64,000 nucleotides of DNA from an uncultured Paracoccaceae bacterium (GTDB lineage Bacteria; Pseudomonadota; Alphaproteobacteria; Rhodobacterales; Rhodobacteraceae). The notes under the pieces were generated by a model. It searched no databases and was not told where the DNA came from. It saw only the letters and a list, made by a program, of their open reading frames with translations. The translations under genes were made by a program, and so were the position numbers. How positions within the stretch are numbered: the stretch's first letter is position 1; each line of letters starts with the position of its first letter. Positions 38,441 through 48,770 of this stretch are shown piece after piece. The DNA lies in contig CALSOO010000001.1 of NCBI GenBank assembly GCA_943787985.1, positions 261,001 through 325,000 on the forward strand, read 5' to 3'.

Positions 38441-38644
38441 TCACGCCCCGTTTCGTTTGAGATAGACGTAAGCAACAATGAGGACCACCGCCACAAATTG
38501 AGATGCAATTCTGTAGCGCATCAGCTTGTTGGAGTTGTTTTTGGCCCAACCGGACCCTTTGCCAAAGCCCCCCAACCCGAGAACCAAAACCATAACGACC
38601 GCAAGACATGCGATAACGATGGCGACGAACAGTGCATCCAACAT
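38441..38644 (-). CDS. HIG1-domain small membrane protein
   Basis: 67 residues, two transmembrane helices (LFVAIVIACLAVVMVLVLGLGG and FVAVVLIVAYVYL) with a short loop. The loop-to-helix segment NKLMRYRIASQ fits the HIG1 motif (R-x-R-x3-Q), seen in small cytochrome-oxidase-associated proteins of mitochondria and alphaproteobacteria. Probably cotranscribed with the adenosyltransferase gene 3 bases downstream. Confidence 0.8.
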   Translation of the reverse strand: MLDALFVAIVIACLAVVMVLVLGLGGFGKGSGWAKNNSNKLMRYRIASQFVAVVLIVAYVYLKRNGA

Positions 38645-38720
38645 GATAAGAATGTGCCTTTGATATGAGTATTAGTAATCGAAGTAGTCGCGCACTGTCC
38701 AAAAGCGAAAGTTTTTTCAC

Positions 38721-39551
38721 CTAACCTCTGGAGAGTACCCAGTCTAACGCCCGTGTTGGCAGGATTCTACGCAATGCCGCCATGAGATATGTGGGCGTCG
38801 TGACAAAATAACGCGGCCTTGGGCGACGTGCTTCAACGGCGTGGATGAGTTTTTTGAGCACCGCTTCGGGCGGCAGTTCAAATTGGTCCGGTCCACTGCT
38901 GTGATATAATCTCGGGATCAGTTTGTTCTCATACTGCTCTTTGCGCGCAGAGTTTTCCCAATCTATCCATTTTTCGAAATGCGGGATCGAGTTGTGGCGG
39001 ATTTTCGAGGTCACAGGGCCCGGTTCGATGAGGACAAACTCGATGCCTGTGTCTCGCATCTCGATGCGGAGCGTGTCTGTCAGCCCTTCGAGCGCGAATT
39101 TCGTCGAATTGTAGGCACCGCGCCATGGCAATGTTACGAATCCGAGGACCGAAGAACAGTGTACAACCCGTCCATGTCCTTGGGCCCGCATCACTGGAAT
39201 GATGCACCGTGTCAGTTCGTGCCATCCGAAAAAGTTGCTCTCGAAAATGGCGCGCAAGGCGTCTGTGGGCAGGTCTTCTACCGCGCCCGGGATCGCGTGC
39301 GCACCGTTGTTAAACACAGCATCCAATGTACCGCCGGTTTGTTCCAGAACGGACGTCAAACCCGCGTGCAAGGTTTCGGTACGTGTGTAATCCATCAAAG
39401 GGCTGTCGAACCCCATGGCGCGCAGGCGGTCGCAATCCACTTGTTGCTTGCATGAGGCAAAGACTTTCCAACCACGATCACGCAATCCAATTGCGCAGGC
39501 AAGTCCGATACCAGACGAGCATCCCGTGATCAGAATGGTCTTTTGAGCCAT
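38721..39551 (-). CDS. Short-chain dehydrogenase/reductase
   Basis: 276-residue classical SDR. NAD(P)-binding TGCSSGIGLA at the N-terminus, FNNGAHAI (NNAG-like), catalytic Ser in HCSSVLGFV, and YNSTKFALEG (YxxxK). The following IEPGPVTSKI loop and the C-terminal hydrophobic region (TYLMAALRRILPTRALDWVL) are like those of membrane-associated SDRs. Substrate unknown. Confidence 0.9.
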   Translation of the reverse strand: MAQKTILITGCSSGIGLACAIGLRDRGWKVFASCKQQVDCDRLRAMGFDSPLMDYTRTETLHAGLTSVLEQTGGTLDAVFNNGAHAIPGAVEDLPTDALRAIFESNFFGWHELTRCIIPVMRAQGHGRVVHCSSVLGFVTLPWRGAYNSTKFALEGLTDTLRIEMRDTGIEFVLIEPGPVTSKIRHNSIPHFEKWIDWENSARKEQYENKLIPRLYHSSGPDQFELPPEAVLKKLIHAVEARRPRPRYFVTTPTYLMAALRRILPTRALDWVLSRG

Positions 39552-39604
39552 TACGCTGCGCGCCTTATATTACTGCAATTCACCAGCACTGAAACGCGGT
39601 GGTT

Positions 39605-40177
39605 TTAGATTTCAGCGAGCAGAAAGTCTGCCATCCAGCCGACGTTGCCGCCAGCCAGTGGGCGCAGTTTCACCCAGCCTGTGCCCGGATCCGACAGGAC
39701 TTCGACTTCTTCGCCACGGGTCAATCGGGTGACAACGCCGAAGCTTGTTCCGGGCCCGCTGCGTACATTCACCCGATTGCCTGAAACGGCACGGATGTCG
39801 TTGGCCAAAACCGGTGAGGTGTCGACGACGTCGTCTTGTGCGGACACCTGTGTTACGTTGGTGATCAGGCTTGGGAGGATAAGGGTTTGCTCTTTTTCCT
39901 CTTCGACGGCGGCGACCTGTTCAACTGGTGCGGGATTAGGATCCGACACAGTGGAAGTGGAATTCAAGTTGAACGATGCGCGGGTGACTGTTGCCTGGAC
40001 CTCTTCGATTTCGGGCGCGACTTCGGCGATCTGTGTTGACGCGGTTGGTGCCAGTACGTTTGGCACATCGTCAACGCGGCTCAATCGCAGCTCTTCAGCG
40101 TCGAAATCGGCGCCGCCGCTCTTTTCATAGAACGACAGGCCCAAAAAGAAAAACGTAACTACTATAAACTTCCACAT
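39605..40177 (-). CDS. SH3-domain (SH3b) envelope protein
   Basis: 190 residues. N-terminal hydrophobic anchor or signal (KFIVVTFFFLGLSF), a long acidic low-complexity linker, and a C-terminal bacterial SH3 domain with NRVNVRSGPGTSFGVVTRL and GWVKLRPLAGGNVGWMADF. Probably periplasmic and cell-wall-binding. Divergent from parC. Confidence 0.88.
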   Translation of the reverse strand: MWKFIVVTFFFLGLSFYEKSGGADFDAEELRLSRVDDVPNVLAPTASTQIAEVAPEIEEVQATVTRASFNLNSTSTVSDPNPAPVEQVAAVEEEKEQTLILPSLITNVTQVSAQDDVVDTSPVLANDIRAVSGNRVNVRSGPGTSFGVVTRLTRGEEVEVLSDPGTGWVKLRPLAGGNVGWMADFLLAEI

Positions 40178-40383
40178 AACGTGACCCCCAAATCACTACT
40201 CGCACTGGCAGAGTGCGTTTGAACTGTCTTTAACATATTCGCGACCCCTCGGCATGGTAAGTTCGCAAAAAAATTCCCACTCAGAGTAGTCGTGTCTTTG
40301 ATGCAACGAGCGCGTGTGATTCGGAGCAGGAAGTTGTGCAAAGTGTGCTTGTTTGCGTCCCAACCCAAGGGTACACAGCATTT

Positions 40384-42681
40384 ATGAGTGACCAAGACGA
40401 CACCCCAAAGATGGACCTGAGTGAACCGCTGCGCCGTGCGTTGGGCGACAGGTACTTAACCTATGCTTTGTCCACGATCATGCACAGGGCTTTGCCCGAC
40501 GCGCGCGACGGGTTGAAGCCGGTGCACAGGCGTATCCTGTTCGCGATGCGCGAATTGCGTCTTGCGTCGAATGGGGGGTTTCGCAAGTCCGCGAAGATTT
40601 CCGGCGATGTGATGGGCAACTATCACCCGCACGGGGACGCCGCAATTTATGATGCGATGGCCCGATTGGCGCAGGATTTCAACGTGCGCTATCCTTTGGT
40701 TGATGGCCAAGGGCAACTTTGGCAACATCGACGGTGATAACCCTGCGGCCTCACGTTATACCGAAGCGCGCATGACCGCCGTCGCCGAAGCCATGTTGGA
40801 CGGCCTCAATGAGAACGCTGTCGACTTTCGCGAGAACTACGATGGCACCCTGACCGAACCGGTTGTGCTTCCTGCCCAGTTTCCGAACCTTTTGGCCAAT
40901 GGCTCAAGCGGGATCGCAGTGGGCATGGCCACGAATATTCCGCCACACAACATTGCAGAACTGTGCGACGCCTGTTTGCACATGATCAAAGTGCCGGATG
41001 TGCGCGATGACACGCTTTTGAATTTTGTTCCCGGCCCCGACTTTCCAACCGGCGGTGTCATTGTCGAAAGCCCTGAAAATATCGCATCGGCCTATCGTAC
41101 CGGCAAAGGGGGCTTCCGCCTGCGCTGTCGATACGAGGTAGAAGATCTGGGGCGCGGGCAGTGGCAAATCGTGGTGACCGAAATTCCGTATCAGGTTCAG
41201 AAATCCAAGCTGATCGAAAAGATCGCAGAGCTGATCCAGACAAAGAAAATCCCCATACTTGGCGATGTTCGCGACGAATCTGCAGATGATATCCGTCTGG
41301 TTCTCGAGCCGCGCTCGAAGAACGTAGACCCTGATGTGCTGATGGGGATGATGTATCGCAGCTCCGACCTTGAGGTGCGGTTTTCGCTCAACATGAATGT
41401 GTTGATTGACGGGCTGACGCCAAAAGTTTGCTCTATGAAGGAAGTGCTGCGCGCCTTCCTTGACCACCGCCGTGAAGTGCTGCAGCGCCGTTCTTCGCAT
41501 CGCATGGAAAAGATCGATCACCGACTTGAAGTGCTCGAAGGCTTTATCATCGCCTTTCTGAATCTCGATCGCGTCATTGATATCATTCGCTATGATGACG
41601 ATCCCAAGGCCGCTTTGATGCGCGAAGACTGGGGTAAAACCCACGTGCGCGCCAATGACGACAAAGATTACGTTTCCCCCCTCGCAGGTGAGGGCGAACT
41701 CAGTGATGTTCAAGCGGATGCAATTTTAAACATGCGCTTGCGCAGTCTTACGCCGCCTTGAAGAGCTTGAGTTGCTGCGTGAGCAGACCGCCTTGATGGA
41801 AGAGCGTGCGGCGCTTGAGGATCTTCTGGAAAGCGACGCCTTGCAGTGGGACTCCATCGCGGCGCAACTCAAAGAGACGAAAAAGCAGTTTGGCAAAAAT
41901 TGGGAACGGTGGCGCGCGCCGTTCCACCTTTGCGAAAGCCGGCGAAGTGGCAGAGGTTCCGCTTGAGGCGATGATTGACCGCGAACCCGTGACCGTCGTT
42001 TGCTCTGAAATGGGATGGGTTCGCGCGATGACGGGCCACATCGATCTGGGCCGTGAGTTGAAGTTCAAAGACGGTGACGGGCCGCGGTTCACTTTCCATG
42101 CCGAGACCACAGACCGCTTGTTGATCTTTGGGTCCAACGGGCGGTTTTACACCTTGTCCGCGTCGACCTTGCCGGGTGGACGGGGCATGGGAGAGCCATT
42201 GCGTTTGATGGTGGACCTGCCCAACGAGGTGGAGATCCTGAAAATCTTTATCCACAAACCGGGGCGCAGGCTGCTTGTTGCATCGTCTGCCGGTGATGGA
42301 TTTATTGTGCCCGAAGACGACGTTTTGGCGCAGACCCGATCGGGCAAACAGGTCCTTAATGTACGCGGCGATACCGCTGCGTTGATTTGTAAGCCTGTGA
42401 CCGGTGACAGTATTGCAGTCGTTGGTGAAAATCGAAAAGTGCTGGTGTTTGACCTTGATGAGTTGCCCGAAATGGGGCGCGGCAAAGGTGTGCGGCTGCA
42501 GAAGTACAAAGACGGAGGGTTGTCGGATGCAACCACCTTCACACGATCCGACGGGCTCAGCTGGCTTGACCCCGCAGGGCGCACCAGAACCGAAGCCGAG
42601 CTTGGCGAATGGACCGGAAAACGCGCTTCAGCCGGACGGATGGCCCCACGCGGCTTCCCACGCGACAACACCTTTACCTGA
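40384..42681 (+). CDS. parC: DNA topoisomerase IV subunit A, frameshifted
   Basis: Breaks and rejoins DNA for chromosome decatenation. The frame from ATG 40384 has [28 protein letters not shown] and [24 protein letters not shown]; the active-site Tyr lies in [12 protein letters not shown] after a break near 40722. Further breaks at about 41750 ([10 protein letters not shown] then RRLEE) and 41910. The C-terminal beta-pinwheel ([20 protein letters not shown]) ends at 42681. ParC rather than GyrA is indicated by length (about 765 residues) and lack of a GyrA box. Confidence 0.92.
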
Positions 42682-43951
42682 ACCACTCGGCATTGATTTT
42701 GTCGGTGGTCGCGGGGCCTTGTTCTGGCTGTCCATAAAGGCTGGCTTCTGGACCATTCTGACCCTTGGGTTTTACCGGTTTTGGATGAAGACCCGTCTGC
42801 GCCGCTATTTTTGGTCTGCCGTGCGACCAGGCGGACACCCCATGGAATATGTGGGCGACCCTTGGGAAAAGCTGCTTGGGTTCTTCATCGCCGTTGTGAT
42901 CCTGACGTTCTATATCGGGGTCGTTAATCTGTTGTTGATGTTTGTCAGCTTTTCGGTGTTCAGCGAAAGCTGGGTTGGCTATTTTCTGACCTATGCGGGC
43001 GTTGTTCCGATCTGGTTTTATGCCAGCTACCGCGCAAGGCGCTACGTATTGGGGCGGACCCGTTGGCGCAGCGTGCGTTTCGGGTTGGAAAGAGGCGCTT
43101 GGGGCTACGCATGGCGCGCGCTGGTGCATTGGAGCATCACCATTTGCACCGTTGGACTTTTGTGGCCCCGCATGACCTTTTATCTTGAGAAGTACCGCAC
43201 GGACCGAACCTTTTTCGGCTCTGCGCGTCTGCATCAAGGTGGAACTTGGCAAAGCCTGTATCGCGCCGCGACACCCCTGTTTGCAATGTGCGGGCTTTGG
43301 GCAATCTGGGCGGTTTGGTGCTTTATGCTCGATCCGTTCCACTCAATGTCCGACATATCTGCGGAAGACTACGGCGAGAGTTTCGCAATGCTGCTGACCG
43401 GCGAAGACCATGCTGTGACGTGGCATCAACCTATGCGGCTTTGGGCGCTGCCATTTTTGTTGTTTGGCTTGCTTTACGGGGTCGTGGCCTATGTGTACGG
43501 GGCCAAGCGGATTATGGCCAATGCCAAGACGGCTGACGGGATCGCCTTTGCCTCTGAACTGCGGCCGTTGCGTGTGTCTGCGATCTATCTTGTCGGGTAC
43601 TTCATCGCGTACATCTTCCTTGTGATCGGCTTTTTCATTTTGGCCGTTATTGTTGGATCTCTAACCGGTTTTGACACTCTTCAAATAATGGAGCAAACGC
43701 CGATTGGATCGCTTGATTCCGTTGATCGTTGGGCGCGGATCGGGACGTCTGTGATCTTGTATTTCTTTATCTTTTTGATGTGGTCCGTTTTGTACAACGT
43801 GTTTTTCACCTTTCCTTTGATGCGCCATTTGGCGATTACAACGCAGCTTGTGGATGCAACCGGCTTGGCCCAGATCAGCCAACGCGCGCGGGATGAATTT
43901 GCAGAGGCAGAAGGCTTTGCCGAAGCGCTCGATTTAGGGGCTGCGATATGA
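42527..43951 (+). CDS. DUF898 (YjgN-like) membrane protein, copy A
   Basis: 474 residues from ATG 42527, which has a strong GGAGGG 7 bases upstream but lies inside the 3' end of parC in another frame; TTG 42602 is an alternative. The DUF898 repeat starts at RGALFWLSIKAGFWTILTLG and YRFWMKTRLRRYFWSA, followed by several transmembrane helices and conserved YRARRYVLGRTRWRSVRFGL. The acidic C-terminus DEFAEAEGFAEALDLGAAI resembles that of copy B. Overlaps the M48 gene (ATGA). Function unknown. Confidence 0.83.
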   Translation: MQPPSHDPTGSAGLTPQGAPEPKPSLANGPENALQPDGWPHAASHATTPLPEPLGIDFVGGRGALFWLSIKAGFWTILTLGFYRFWMKTRLRRYFWSAVRPGGHPMEYVGDPWEKLLGFFIAVVILTFYIGVVNLLLMFVSFSVFSESWVGYFLTYAGVVPIWFYASYRARRYVLGRTRWRSVRFGLERGAWGYAWRALVHWSITICTVGLLWPRMTFYLEKYRTDRTFFGSARLHQGGTWQSLYRAATPLFAMCGLWAIWAVWCFMLDPFHSMSDISAEDYGESFAMLLTGEDHAVTWHQPMRLWALPFLLFGLLYGVVAYVYGAKRIMANAKTADGIAFASELRPLRVSAIYLVGYFIAYIFLVIGFFILAVIVGSLTGFDTLQIMEQTPIGSLDSVDRWARIGTSVILYFFIFLMWSVLYNVFFTFPLMRHLAITTQLVDATGLAQISQRARDEFAEAEGFAEALDLGAAI

Positions 43952-45051
43952 TCGGTGCTGGACGTTTGGACGCGACGGGTGCCGCCTATTTCGACGGGGA
44001 CAGTCCAATAGGGCAGCCTGTTGGGCTGCGGCTCAGTGAGGATGGGCAAACCTTGCTGATCGAATTGGCTGACCGGGTGATTGCGTGGCAGGTGACCGAC
44101 GTTCGCTCCATCGATGACTTCGCGGGCAAAGGTGACAGCATGTTGCGGATGCGCCGCGATCCCGTCGCGCGATTGTTCACCCCCAACCCGTTTGTCCGGC
44201 GCGCATTGCCTCACTTGACACGACGTGCCCCGCCGGCCGGGCGAGGGCGCTTGGCGATGTGGGCCGGCGCAGCGGTGTGCGCGGTGTTTGTGCAAATTGC
44301 TGTTCTTGTGCCGTTTCTGGCGGATCAACTGGCAGATTATATTCCGTTGAAAGGCGAACGCGCGTTGGGCGACGCGACGTTCGAGCAGATCAAGTCCGCT
44401 TTGGCTGACAATGAGTATTTGCCGCTTCAAACCTGTGAAAACGCGGAGGGGCTTGCGGCGCTGACACAAATGCAAAACAAGCTCACGGCGTCTTTGGAAT
44501 TGGAGCAAGAGTTGAGAGTTTTTGTGTTGGATCATCCCATGATCAACGCTTTTGCTTTGCCGGGGGGATACGTCGTGTTCTTTCGCGGTTTGATTGAGGC
44601 CGCGCAAGCCCCCGAAGAAGTTGCGGCGGTGTTCGGACATGAAATCGGACATGTTGTCAGCCGCGATCCAACGCGCCATGCTTTGCGCTCGGCCGGATCC
44701 ATTGGCGTTTTGGGACTGATGTTCGGTGATTTTGCAGGAGGCGCTGTGGTGTTGTTTCTGGCCGAACGTTTGATTGATGCTCAATACAGTCAAGGGGCAG
44801 AGGCGGCAGCGGACACCTTTGCGTACGATGTTCTCCACGACGCACAGATCGAACCTGCGGCCCTTGGTGACATGTTTCAGCGGCTCAAGGATGAACATGG
44901 AGAAACCGAAGGAATTGTGGCCCATTTCCTGTCCCATCCCAGCCTTGACGCGCGCATTCAGGCGGCGCGGGATGCCAGTGATCGAGATACGCAAGTCGCG
45001 CCGGTGCTGGATGCCGAAGCGTGGGCGGCGTTGCAAAACATCTGCAAGTAG
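43948..45051 (+). CDS. M48 family metallopeptidase, copy A
   Basis: 367 residues: an N-terminal cytoplasmic domain, one transmembrane helix (LAMWAGAAVCAVFVQIAVLVPFL, about 102-124), and a zinc protease domain with HEIGH (231-235) and the downstream Glu285 ligand in GAEAAADTFA. LPGGYVVFFRGLIEAA upstream of the active site is the family's usual strand. Coupled to DUF898 copy A by ATGA. It probably acts on membrane or envelope proteins; substrate unknown. Confidence 0.9.
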   Translation: MIGAGRLDATGAAYFDGDSPIGQPVGLRLSEDGQTLLIELADRVIAWQVTDVRSIDDFAGKGDSMLRMRRDPVARLFTPNPFVRRALPHLTRRAPPAGRGRLAMWAGAAVCAVFVQIAVLVPFLADQLADYIPLKGERALGDATFEQIKSALADNEYLPLQTCENAEGLAALTQMQNKLTASLELEQELRVFVLDHPMINAFALPGGYVVFFRGLIEAAQAPEEVAAVFGHEIGHVVSRDPTRHALRSAGSIGVLGLMFGDFAGGAVVLFLAERLIDAQYSQGAEAAADTFAYDVLHDAQIEPAALGDMFQRLKDEHGETEGIVAHFLSHPSLDARIQAARDASDRDTQVAPVLDAEAWAALQNICK

Positions 45052-45163
45052 GGGAAACTTGACCGCGCCATCAAATTTTGGTTAACACTTTGCCGCAAAT
45101 CAGCCGTAAACAGTGTTCATTAAATGACCTGAACCCAAGTTTGGGCAGGCGAGAGGACACAGT

Positions 45164-46378
45164 ATGAGTGCGCAGATTCAAGGTCGATATCACGGCAAAG
45201 GCGAGCCATTGTTTTGGCTCTATATCAAGACAGCTTTGCTGACGATGGTGAAATTGGGCATCTACCGTTTTTGGGCAAAAACCCGAATCCGCAAGTATAT
45301 CTGGTCCGCGACCAGCGCCAATGAAGACAGTTTTGAGTACACAGGCACAGGGCTTGAGAAGTTCTTGGGGTTCCTTGTGGCGATTGTGATTTTGGCGATC
45401 TATCTGGGCATCGTGCAGATGGTATTGTTCTTTGCCGGGCTTAACTTGTTCATGGACCCCGAAACGGCAAGCGGTGCGGACATCGTGCGCCAGGTTGCCG
45501 CGATTTATATCACCCTCTTTGCTGTCATGCCCCTTTTGCTGTTCGCGCAGTACCGCGCGCGCCGCTATAAAATGGCGCGGACACGTTGGCGAGGCATCCG
45601 TTTTGGAATGGAAAATGCAGCTTGGGGATATGTCTGGCGTGCGATCGGGCACTATTTTTTGACCCTGATCACTCTTGGTATTCTTGCGCCACGGGCATCG
45701 TTTTATCTGGAAAAATACATGACGGATCGCACATGGTACGGCGATGCGCGTTTTGAGCAGGATGGTAAATGGACAGCCCTTTATCCTGCGATGAAACATC
45801 TGTTTATTGGTGCGGGGTTCATCATTGTGGGCGTTGCGTTGGCGGCGCTTTTTGAAGCCATTGTTGCGGCTATTCTGCTTTCGATTGTCGGCTACATCTG
45901 GATGATCGTCGGGGCGGTTTACTACCGTGTCCAGGCGTTCAACTATCTGACGGCCCATAAAGTGCTTGATGATAAAATCGGGTTCTACAGCGAAGTTAAA
46001 ACCAGCACGGTTATCTTCACGTATATCGTCGGGATTTTGATTATCGGGGCTGTGTCCAGTATCGCCTTTACGGCCTTGTTTGTTGTCGGGTTCGTCGGGG
46101 CTTTCGTCACGGGTATGAGTTTTGAAGCCAGCTTGTCGGGAAGCATGGTTGGCGCTGTTGCCTTGGCGATCTTTGGTGTTGTGGGATACATCGCGATTTT
46201 GCTGACCTTGGGGGCGTTGTCGCTGGTCATTATTGTGCAACCCATCATCGCACATCTTGTGGACGGTGTTCAGGTGCACGGTGCAGAGCATCTCGATGAC
46301 ATCACACAGCGCAGTGCGGACCTTGGGGCGGATGCCGAAGGCTTTGCCGATGCGCTTGATATAGGCGGGGCGATTTGA
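45164..46378 (+). CDS. DUF898 (YjgN-like) membrane protein, copy B
   Basis: 404 residues with the same architecture as copy A: GEPLFWLYIKTALLTMVKLG, YRFWAKTRIRKYIWSA, then YRARRYKMARTRWRGIRFGM and LAPRASFYLEKYMTDRTWYG, and the C-terminus DAEGFADALDIGGAI. AGAGGA precedes ATG 45164. About 110 bases separate it from copy A's peptidase. It overlaps the second M48 gene by ATGA. Confidence 0.9.
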   Translation: MSAQIQGRYHGKGEPLFWLYIKTALLTMVKLGIYRFWAKTRIRKYIWSATSANEDSFEYTGTGLEKFLGFLVAIVILAIYLGIVQMVLFFAGLNLFMDPETASGADIVRQVAAIYITLFAVMPLLLFAQYRARRYKMARTRWRGIRFGMENAAWGYVWRAIGHYFLTLITLGILAPRASFYLEKYMTDRTWYGDARFEQDGKWTALYPAMKHLFIGAGFIIVGVALAALFEAIVAAILLSIVGYIWMIVGAVYYRVQAFNYLTAHKVLDDKIGFYSEVKTSTVIFTYIVGILIIGAVSSIAFTALFVVGFVGAFVTGMSFEASLSGSMVGAVALAIFGVVGYIAILLTLGALSLVIIVQPIIAHLVDGVQVHGAEHLDDITQRSADLGADAEGFADALDIGGAI

Positions 46379-47502
46379 TGCGGGAGGTTGGCCGGTACTA
46401 CGATGGTGCAACCGGCCAACGTTTGACCGTTGATCTTGAACTGACGGACGCGGGTGTCATGCGTTTGCTGCACGCCGAGCTGGAAGAGGGCGTCCAGGAA
46501 TGGCCCTATGACCAGATGCGGGCATTGCAGGATCAGGCACGTGATGATCAGCTTGTTTTGTCTCTGTCGGCGCAGCGGTCTGATGACAGCGGGCTGATCG
46601 ATACGGTGCGGCTGACGGTTGTTGGGCAGGCTTTGATCAGGGACATCAAGGCATTGTGCCCTGATTTGGACAAACGCGACGTTGCGCGTGGCACCGGCTT
46701 CAAAGTGGTCACCCGTCTGGGCATGGCCGTTGTTGCATTTTGCATGATGATTTTCGTGATCCTACCGGCGCTGGCAAATACGTTTGCCTCTATCATCCCG
46801 ATTGAACGCGAAGTGGCCTATGGCAAGTCGGTGGTGCGCAACATGGAGCGGATATTCGGAGGTTCGAATGCCGGTGACCTGACCTGTTCGAGCCCGAAGG
46901 GAGACGCGGCCATCGCGCAAATGTTGGCACGCCTTACCTCAAGAACGAAGACAGAATACGACTTGAACATTGCTGTGATGGATCACGAGATGGTCAATGC
47001 ATTTGCGGCCCCTGGCGGGCAGATTGTTTTGATGCGTGGTTTGATCGAACAGGCCGAATCCGCGGATGAAGTCGCGGCTGTGCTTGCCCATGAAATTGCA
47101 CATGTTGAAACGCGGGACCCGACGCGGGGCGCCTTGCGCGCTGCGGGCACGGCCGGATTGTTGTCTATGGTTGTCGGGGATTTCACCGGTGGCGGCGTTG
47201 CGTTGGCAATGGCGCAATGGGTTCTTGATGCCTCTTATACACGCGAGGCAGAGGCGCAGGCGGATTTATACGCGCGCGAAATGCTGGGGCGTGCGGATGT
47301 CAGTACCGCAGGCATGGCACGCTTTTTCGACTCGCTTGACGGGTTAAAAGGCGAAATGCCTGACTTGCCCATCTATTTGTCGAGCCACCCTGACAGTCTT
47401 GAGCGCGGAGAGGATGCACGCGCATTCGCGCAAGATCAAGGCACCACAACCCCTGTGATCACGGATCGTGAGTGGACAGAATTGCGCGCTATTTGCGAGT
47501 GA
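46375..47502 (+). CDS. M48 family metallopeptidase, copy B
   Basis: 375 residues, same layout as copy A. N-terminal beta domain (GRYYDGATGQRLTVDLELTD), transmembrane helix at about 115-135, HEIAH (238-242) and Glu292 in REAEAQADLYAR. GGQIVLMRGLIEQAE precedes the active site. Clearly paralogous to 43948-45051, sharing AFA-PGG, EEVAAV-HEI-H and RDPTR-ALR-AG segments. Confidence 0.9.
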   Translation: MMREVGRYYDGATGQRLTVDLELTDAGVMRLLHAELEEGVQEWPYDQMRALQDQARDDQLVLSLSAQRSDDSGLIDTVRLTVVGQALIRDIKALCPDLDKRDVARGTGFKVVTRLGMAVVAFCMMIFVILPALANTFASIIPIEREVAYGKSVVRNMERIFGGSNAGDLTCSSPKGDAAIAQMLARLTSRTKTEYDLNIAVMDHEMVNAFAAPGGQIVLMRGLIEQAESADEVAAVLAHEIAHVETRDPTRGALRAAGTAGLLSMVVGDFTGGGVALAMAQWVLDASYTREAEAQADLYAREMLGRADVSTAGMARFFDSLDGLKGEMPDLPIYLSSHPDSLERGEDARAFAQDQGTTTPVITDREWTELRAICE

Positions 47503-47512
47503 AAACAAATAT

Positions 47513-47922
47513 TTACTTCCAGGCGCCGACGTCCAGTAGCATGCCCACAACGCTGCTGAGAGGGACGTGCGCCCGCTTGCGCTGAGCATATCGCGCGGAT
47601 CGTTGCGATAGGGTTCGACAATCTGGCGCGCAGTCGGAGTGCCCAACTCATAGAAGCTGGTGAGATAGCTGTGCACGACATTTGCGGCCAGCGCTTGATA
47701 GGCTTTGGCATCATCCAAAGCAGCCATGTAGCGGGCATAAAACCATGAGTGGGCGGCGGCGTTGTCAAGGGAGGTAAGTCCAGCCAATACCCCATGAGGT
47801 TCAACGGTTCGGCGATTGAACGTCCGCATCATTGAGACGCTCTGTCGGGAAACTGGACGCTGCGTAAAACCGTCCGTCTGTGTGGCTTTCAGAGTTTGAA
47901 CAGGCACGGGGGCTACAGACAT
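47513..47922 (-). CDS. Conserved hypothetical protein, frameshifted near the 3' end
   Basis: The frame from ATG 47922 reads SVAPVPVQTLKATQTDGFTQ, RTFNRRTVEPHGVLAGLTSL, SWFYARYMAALDDAKAYQAL and VEPYRNDPRDMLSASGRTSL, then runs antisense into the peptidase gene. A one-base shift near 47555 gives instead LSSVVGMLLDVGAWK and a stop at 47513, just past the peptidase stop, which is the more natural end. About 136 residues, soluble, no known domain. Confidence 0.6.
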
Positions 47923-48104
47923 TTATTCCTTGAATGGAAAGTGTTTGAGCGCAGTCAATCAAGGTGTTTGTGCCGCTGCACTCTTGAAAATCACGTCTCT
48001 CATTCTGGCTTTGGCAAATATCCACAAGCGTGCCGGAAGAGTGCTTGATTGCACCTTACGCCCAGCTCGGGTACTTCCAGTGCAACACGTATGGGAGCGA
48101 TGTG

Positions 48105-48647
48105 ATGCGTTGGATGCTATTGTTAGTAATGGGCTTTGTTCTTGCGGCATGTGATGGCGCGCGGGATTTGAATGAACCGCCTGTCCCTTTGGGGGACTTC
48201 AAGCTTGTGCATAACATTGTTGTCGCACCCAAAGCGGTCAAAGGTCCCTTAAGCCGGAAAGCAAGCGAAGAGCTTTTGACCGGTTCTTTAAAAGACGCGA
48301 TTGCAGAACGTTTTGACCGCTATGAAGGGACACAACGCTACCACTTTGGTGTGAGTGTCGAGGGCTACGTCCTTGCACAGCCGGGGATTCCGCTTGTGCT
48401 GTCACCCAAGTCCATTCTGATCATCTTTGTGACCGTTTGGGATGATGCGGCAGGCGTGAAGCTGAACACGGAGCCAAAACAGATCACCGTCTTCGAATCG
48501 ATCAACGGTGGCTCAATCGTTGGCTCGGGATACACGCAATCCGCAGAAGAGCAGATGAAGAATTTGAGCCAGAATGCAGCCAAAGCGATTGAGCGTTATC
48601 TGGTAGAACAAAGCAAAGAGCAGGGCTGGTTTTCAAGGGCAGAATGA
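48105..48647 (+). CDS. Putative lipoprotein
   Basis: 180 residues. Signal peptide with lipobox (MGFVLAAC, predicted lipidated Cys15). Mature part has [28 protein letters not shown] and [26 protein letters not shown], looking like a compact alpha/beta domain. GGGAGCGATGTG before ATG 48105 supports this start. No family recognised. It lies upstream of tuf in the same direction with a 123-base gap. Confidence 0.78.
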   Translation: MRWMLLLVMGFVLAACDGARDLNEPPVPLGDFKLVHNIVVAPKAVKGPLSRKASEELLTGSLKDAIAERFDRYEGTQRYHFGVSVEGYVLAQPGIPLVLSPKSILIIFVTVWDDAAGVKLNTEPKQITVFESINGGSIVGSGYTQSAEEQMKNLSQNAAKAIERYLVEQSKEQGWFSRAE

Positions 48648-48770
48648 CGCAGACGCCCGATTGTGGGCAATTGCGTCAAGTCGTGCTTGATTTTTCCGTG
48701 ATAAGTCAATAAATCGCGCCCGAATGAAGTACGGGTCGAAAAGCGATCCATTGATAAAAAGGGTGGCCCC

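Noticed and set aside
43681..46411. Long open frames of 451 and 446 codons on the minus strand
   Set aside because: They are antisense to the clean DUF898 and M48 genes and show histidine/glutamine/arginine-rich shadow composition with no family motif.
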